From Brevundimonas sp. (lineage in GTDB: Bacteria > Pseudomonadota > Alphaproteobacteria > Caulobacterales > Caulobacteraceae), in the NCBI GenBank assembly GCA_020253595.1, contig JADCBH010000359.1, positions 1 to 14,752 on the forward strand: a stretch of 14,752 nucleotides of DNA, read 5' to 3'. This document shows, piece by piece, positions 12,659 through 14,752 of this stretch (the first letter of the stretch is position 1; each line of letters begins with the position of its first letter). The notes beneath the pieces were generated by a model. The model was not told the DNA's origin. It did no database searches and worked only from the letters and a program-made list of their open reading frames with translations. The position numbers and the translations under genes are program-made.

Positions 12659-13408
12659 TTACGCTTGCCGGAAGCCGAGCACGTCCTGCATGTCGTAGAG
12701 CCCCGGGCGTCGGCTGCGGACCCAGGCGGCGGCGGCGACGGCGCCGCGGGCGAACAGGCTGCGGTCGATGGCGGAGTGGCTGAGCGTCACGACCTCGTCC
12801 TCGGACGCGAAGAGCACGGTGTGTTCGCCGACGATCCCGCCCGCGCGGATCGAGGAAAACCCGATCTTGCCCCTCTCGCGCGCCTCGCCGACGCCGTCGT
12901 AGGGCGCGGTGCGCAGAGCCGGGAGGTCGTGGCCCCGCCCGGATGCGGCGGCTTCGCCCAGCATGAGGGCGGTGCCGGACGGCGCATCGACCTTCTTTCT
13001 GTGATGGGCCTCGGTGATCTCGATGTCCCAGTCGCGGGCGTCGAGTCGTTGGGCGGCATGTTCGACCAGGCCAATCAATATGTTGACGCCCAGCGAGAAG
13101 TTGCCGCTGCGGACGATGGCGATGCGTTCGGCGGCCTTGAGGATTTCCGCGTCCTGCTCGGGCGAGAACCCCGTCGAACCGATGACGAGCGCTGGCCCTC
13201 CGCGCTCGGCCGAGGACCGGGCGAGCGCCACCGAGGCCTCGGCCGTCGAGAAGTCGATGACGACGTCGCACAGCGACAGATCGGGTGTCTCGCCCCAGTC
13301 GAAGCGGGTGGCGACCATGACGTCCTCGCGGGCGTCCAGAACCTGGCTGACGGCCCGGCCCATCCGGCCGCGCGCACCCGAGATGCCGACATGGAAGATG
13401 TCGCTCAA
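12659..13408 (-). CDS. dapB: 4-hydroxy-tetrahydrodipicolinate reductase
   Basis: DapB reduces 4-hydroxy-tetrahydrodipicolinate to tetrahydrodipicolinate with NAD(P)H, on the route to lysine and meso-diaminopimelate for the cell wall. Of its 249 residues, GISGARGRMG (8-17) is the nucleotide-binding loop, DFSTAEAS is at 52-59 and GSTGF is at 77-81. EAHHRKKVDAPSGTAL (133-148) is the catalytic signature, with H135/H136 and K139. It is shorter than the E. coli enzyme (273) but all key parts are present. The start is TTG at 13408. A TAG lies in frame just two codons upstream, so no longer start exists, and GGGGGAG about 10 nt before it is a good ribosome-binding site. dnaJ ends 29 nt upstream, so the two genes are probably cotranscribed. 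Confidence 0.95.
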   Translation of the reverse strand: MSDIFHVGISGARGRMGRAVSQVLDAREDVMVATRFDWGETPDLSLCDVVIDFSTAEASVALARSSAERGGPALVIGSTGFSPEQDAEILKAAERIAIVRSGNFSLGVNILIGLVEHAAQRLDARDWDIEITEAHHRKKVDAPSGTALMLGEAAASGRGHDLPALRTAPYDGVGEARERGKIGFSSIRAGGIVGEHTVLFASEDEVVTLSHSAIDRSLFARGAVAAAAWVRSRRPGLYDMQDVLGFRQA

Positions 13409-13437
13409 ATCCTAGCTCCCCCGGCCAGTGACCCAGA

Positions 13438-14625
13438 TCACTGGGCGCTTTCGCGGCGGGGCTCGTCGGCCCCCAGAATGTCCGCCCAGAACCGCCTGGC
13501 CTTGCCGGCGAAAGAGGAGTTTCGCGGGCTCTGATCCTCGCCGAAGGAGGCGGCCAGTTCCTGCATCAGCTCCTTCTGGCGGGGCGTAAGGTCGGTCGGC
13601 GTCTCGACGAACAGCTCGACCACAAGATCGCCACGCTGGCGGCCGTTCAGGTGCGGCATGCCCTTGCCCTTGATGCGGACGGTCTTTCCGGTCTGGGCTC
13701 CTGCCGGGACGCTGACCGGGGCCTTGCACTGGCCATCACAGGCGCTGGAGACCAGACAGGGCGCTTCGATCTCGCCGCCGAGCGCCGCGACCGTCATGGG
13801 CACCGGCACGGTGACGAGCAGATCGAGGTTGTCGCGCTCGAACAGGTCGTGGGGCACAACCGACAGGAAGACATAGAGGTCGCCGCGCGGGCCGCCGCGC
13901 GTCCCAGCGTCGCCCTCGCCAGACAGGCGGATGCGCGACCCGTCGTCGACGCCAGCCGGGATCTTCAGGGCGAGCTTGCGGGTCTTGCGGACCTGTCCGT
14001 GGCCTTGACAGGTGGTGCAGACGTCGGCCGCCGCGAGGCGCTGGCCAGCGCCGCCGCAGGACGGGCAGGTCCGCTCCATCTGGAAGAAGCCGTTCGCCTG
14101 GCGGATGCGTCCCGCGCCGTTGCAGGTGCCGCAGGTCGAGGGCTTGGCGCCGGGCTTGGCACCCGATCCGGTGCAGGTCTCGCAGGTGACGGTCGTGGGC
14201 ACCGCGATCTCGACCTCGGCCCCCTGATAGGCCTGTTCCAGCGTGATCTCGAGGTCGAAGCGCAGGTCCGACCCGCGACGGGGTCCCGTCGACTGGCGAC
14301 GGCCGCCGAAGACGTCGCCGAACGCATCACCGAAAACCTGGGCGAAGATGTCGTTGACGTCGTGAAAACCCTGCTGGCCGCCGAAGCCGCCGCCGCCCTG
14401 GCCGTTCACACCCGCATGGCCGAAACGGTCGTAGGCGGCCCGCTTCTGATCGTCGGACAGGACCGAGTAGGCCTCCGAGATCTCCTTGAACTTCGCCATG
14501 GACTCCTCGGAGCCGCCGTTGCGGTCCGGATGATGCTCCATCGCCAGTTTGCGATAGGCGGATTTCAGGCCGGCGGCATCGACCCCCCGGTCGACCCCCA
14601 GCACGTCATAGTAATCCCGCGCCAT
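13438..14625 (-). CDS. dnaJ: Chaperone DnaJ (Hsp40), type I
   Basis: DnaJ stimulates the ATPase of DnaK and delivers unfolded clients to it. The 395 residues have the full type I layout: J-domain 1-70 with HPD at 32-34, then a Gly/Phe-rich linker (about 71-110). The zinc region has four CxxCxGxG repeats at C148-C151, C165-C168, C187-C190 and C203-C206, and two beta-rich client-binding domains with KIPAGVDDGSRIRL near 221-234 follow. The second of these holds an unusual segment with three extra cysteines (C290, C296, C300) where most DnaJ proteins have a short Leu-Asp-Gly turn. An acidic/basic tail ends it. AAGGA sits about 10 nt before the ATG. dnaK is not in the window, but sequence upstream continues beyond it. 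dapB follows on the same strand. Confidence 0.97.
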   Translation of the reverse strand: MARDYYDVLGVDRGVDAAGLKSAYRKLAMEHHPDRNGGSEESMAKFKEISEAYSVLSDDQKRAAYDRFGHAGVNGQGGGGFGGQQGFHDVNDIFAQVFGDAFGDVFGGRRQSTGPRRGSDLRFDLEITLEQAYQGAEVEIAVPTTVTCETCTGSGAKPGAKPSTCGTCNGAGRIRQANGFFQMERTCPSCGGAGQRLAAADVCTTCQGHGQVRKTRKLALKIPAGVDDGSRIRLSGEGDAGTRGGPRGDLYVFLSVVPHDLFERDNLDLLVTVPVPMTVAALGGEIEAPCLVSSACDGQCKAPVSVPAGAQTGKTVRIKGKGMPHLNGRQRGDLVVELFVETPTDLTPRQKELMQELAASFGEDQSPRNSSFAGKARRFWADILGADEPRRESAQ

Positions 14626-14752
14626 GCGCCGATGTCCTTAAAGCCCAACCCCTGACGATCCGTTGCCGCTTCTGACGGGCGACTGTCGGATCGCCGACGC
14701 CCGAGACATGGGCGTTGGGGCAGATGATGCAAGTTGATCCTCCCCCGGAGCG
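14626..14752. other. Region upstream of dnaJ, no gene visible
   Basis: There is no readable gene end in these 127 nt. A 6-bp hairpin, ACGCCC-GAGACAT-GGGCGT (14697-14715), lies about 72 nt before the dnaJ start. It could mark the end of an upstream minus-strand transcript, possibly dnaK beyond the window (inference), or sit in a dnaKJ intergenic RNA. No CIRCE element or clear heat-shock promoter is seen. Confidence 0.35.

Noticed and set aside
10353..13271. A 972-codon open frame on the minus strand opposite metK, trmB and part of dapB
   Set aside because: It is a shadow. The composition is Arg/Gly/Asp-rich with no domain, and it lies antisense to two certain genes whose GC-rich third positions keep the frame open.
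14626..14752. Heat-shock promoter or CIRCE element before dnaJ
   Set aside because: I found no TTAGCACTC-type inverted repeat and no convincing heat-shock -35/-10 pair. dnaJ may be transcribed from beyond the window.
1..14752. CRISPR array, toxin-antitoxin pair, phage structural genes or a defence system
   Set aside because: I read both strands for regularly spaced repeats, small overlapping gene pairs and known defence motifs, and saw none.

Overview
The window reads as chromosomal DNA of a GC-rich alphaproteobacterium, most likely Caulobacterales (Brevundimonas/Caulobacter-like). The reasons are strong G/C third-position bias, a tsaD/hemC divergent pair with gpsA behind tsaD, hemC-hemD, a dnaJ-dapB pair, a phasin-like protein and non-ATG starts. 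The order-level call is inference from gene content, not from a search.

Layout. Positions 1-205 hold the tail of a creatininase-family gene, followed by a phasin-like gene (229-732, +). On the minus strand, tsaD (3289-2117), gpsA (2108-1110) and a small Rieske protein (1113-736) are packed with an 8-nt gap and a 4-nt stop/start overlap, so they look like one operon. hemC (3334) diverges from tsaD across only 44 bp and is followed 10 nt later by hemD. Together hemC and hemD take porphobilinogen to uroporphyrinogen III. A complete tRNA-Thr(CGT) with encoded CCA sits at 4985-5060.

From about 5016 to 8150 the character changes to an accessory patchwork. The 3' part of the tRNA, from anticodon loop through CCA and 8 nt beyond, is repeated at 6745-6796 with one base deleted. 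That is the footprint of an element integrated at the tRNA. The enclosed 1.7 kb has one readable gene, a hypothetical protein on the minus strand (6121-5408), and no integrase that I can recognise. A broken IS5-type transposase fragment lies immediately past the distal copy, followed by a stub resembling the start of a membrane-protein gene. Two copies of a roughly 110-nt dispersed repeat (6565 and 8021) and an acyltransferase gene (7295-7873) complete the region.

After 8150 the conserved chromosome resumes. A CHASE4-like hybrid histidine kinase (10285-8150, -) diverges from metK (10521, +). A 16-bp AT-rich palindrome and a leader hairpin lie in front of metK, suggesting control by an ArsR-type SAM-cycle repressor (inference). 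trmB follows metK across a repeat-rich spacer. On the opposite strand dnaJ (14625-13438) precedes dapB (13408-12659).

Functional links: TsaD makes t6A37 on ANN-decoding tRNAs, which includes the tRNA-Thr here, and TrmB methylates G46 of tRNAs using the SAM that MetK makes. I see no convincing new multi-gene system. The most interesting parts are the decayed tRNA-Thr island, the metK control region and the dispersed repeats.
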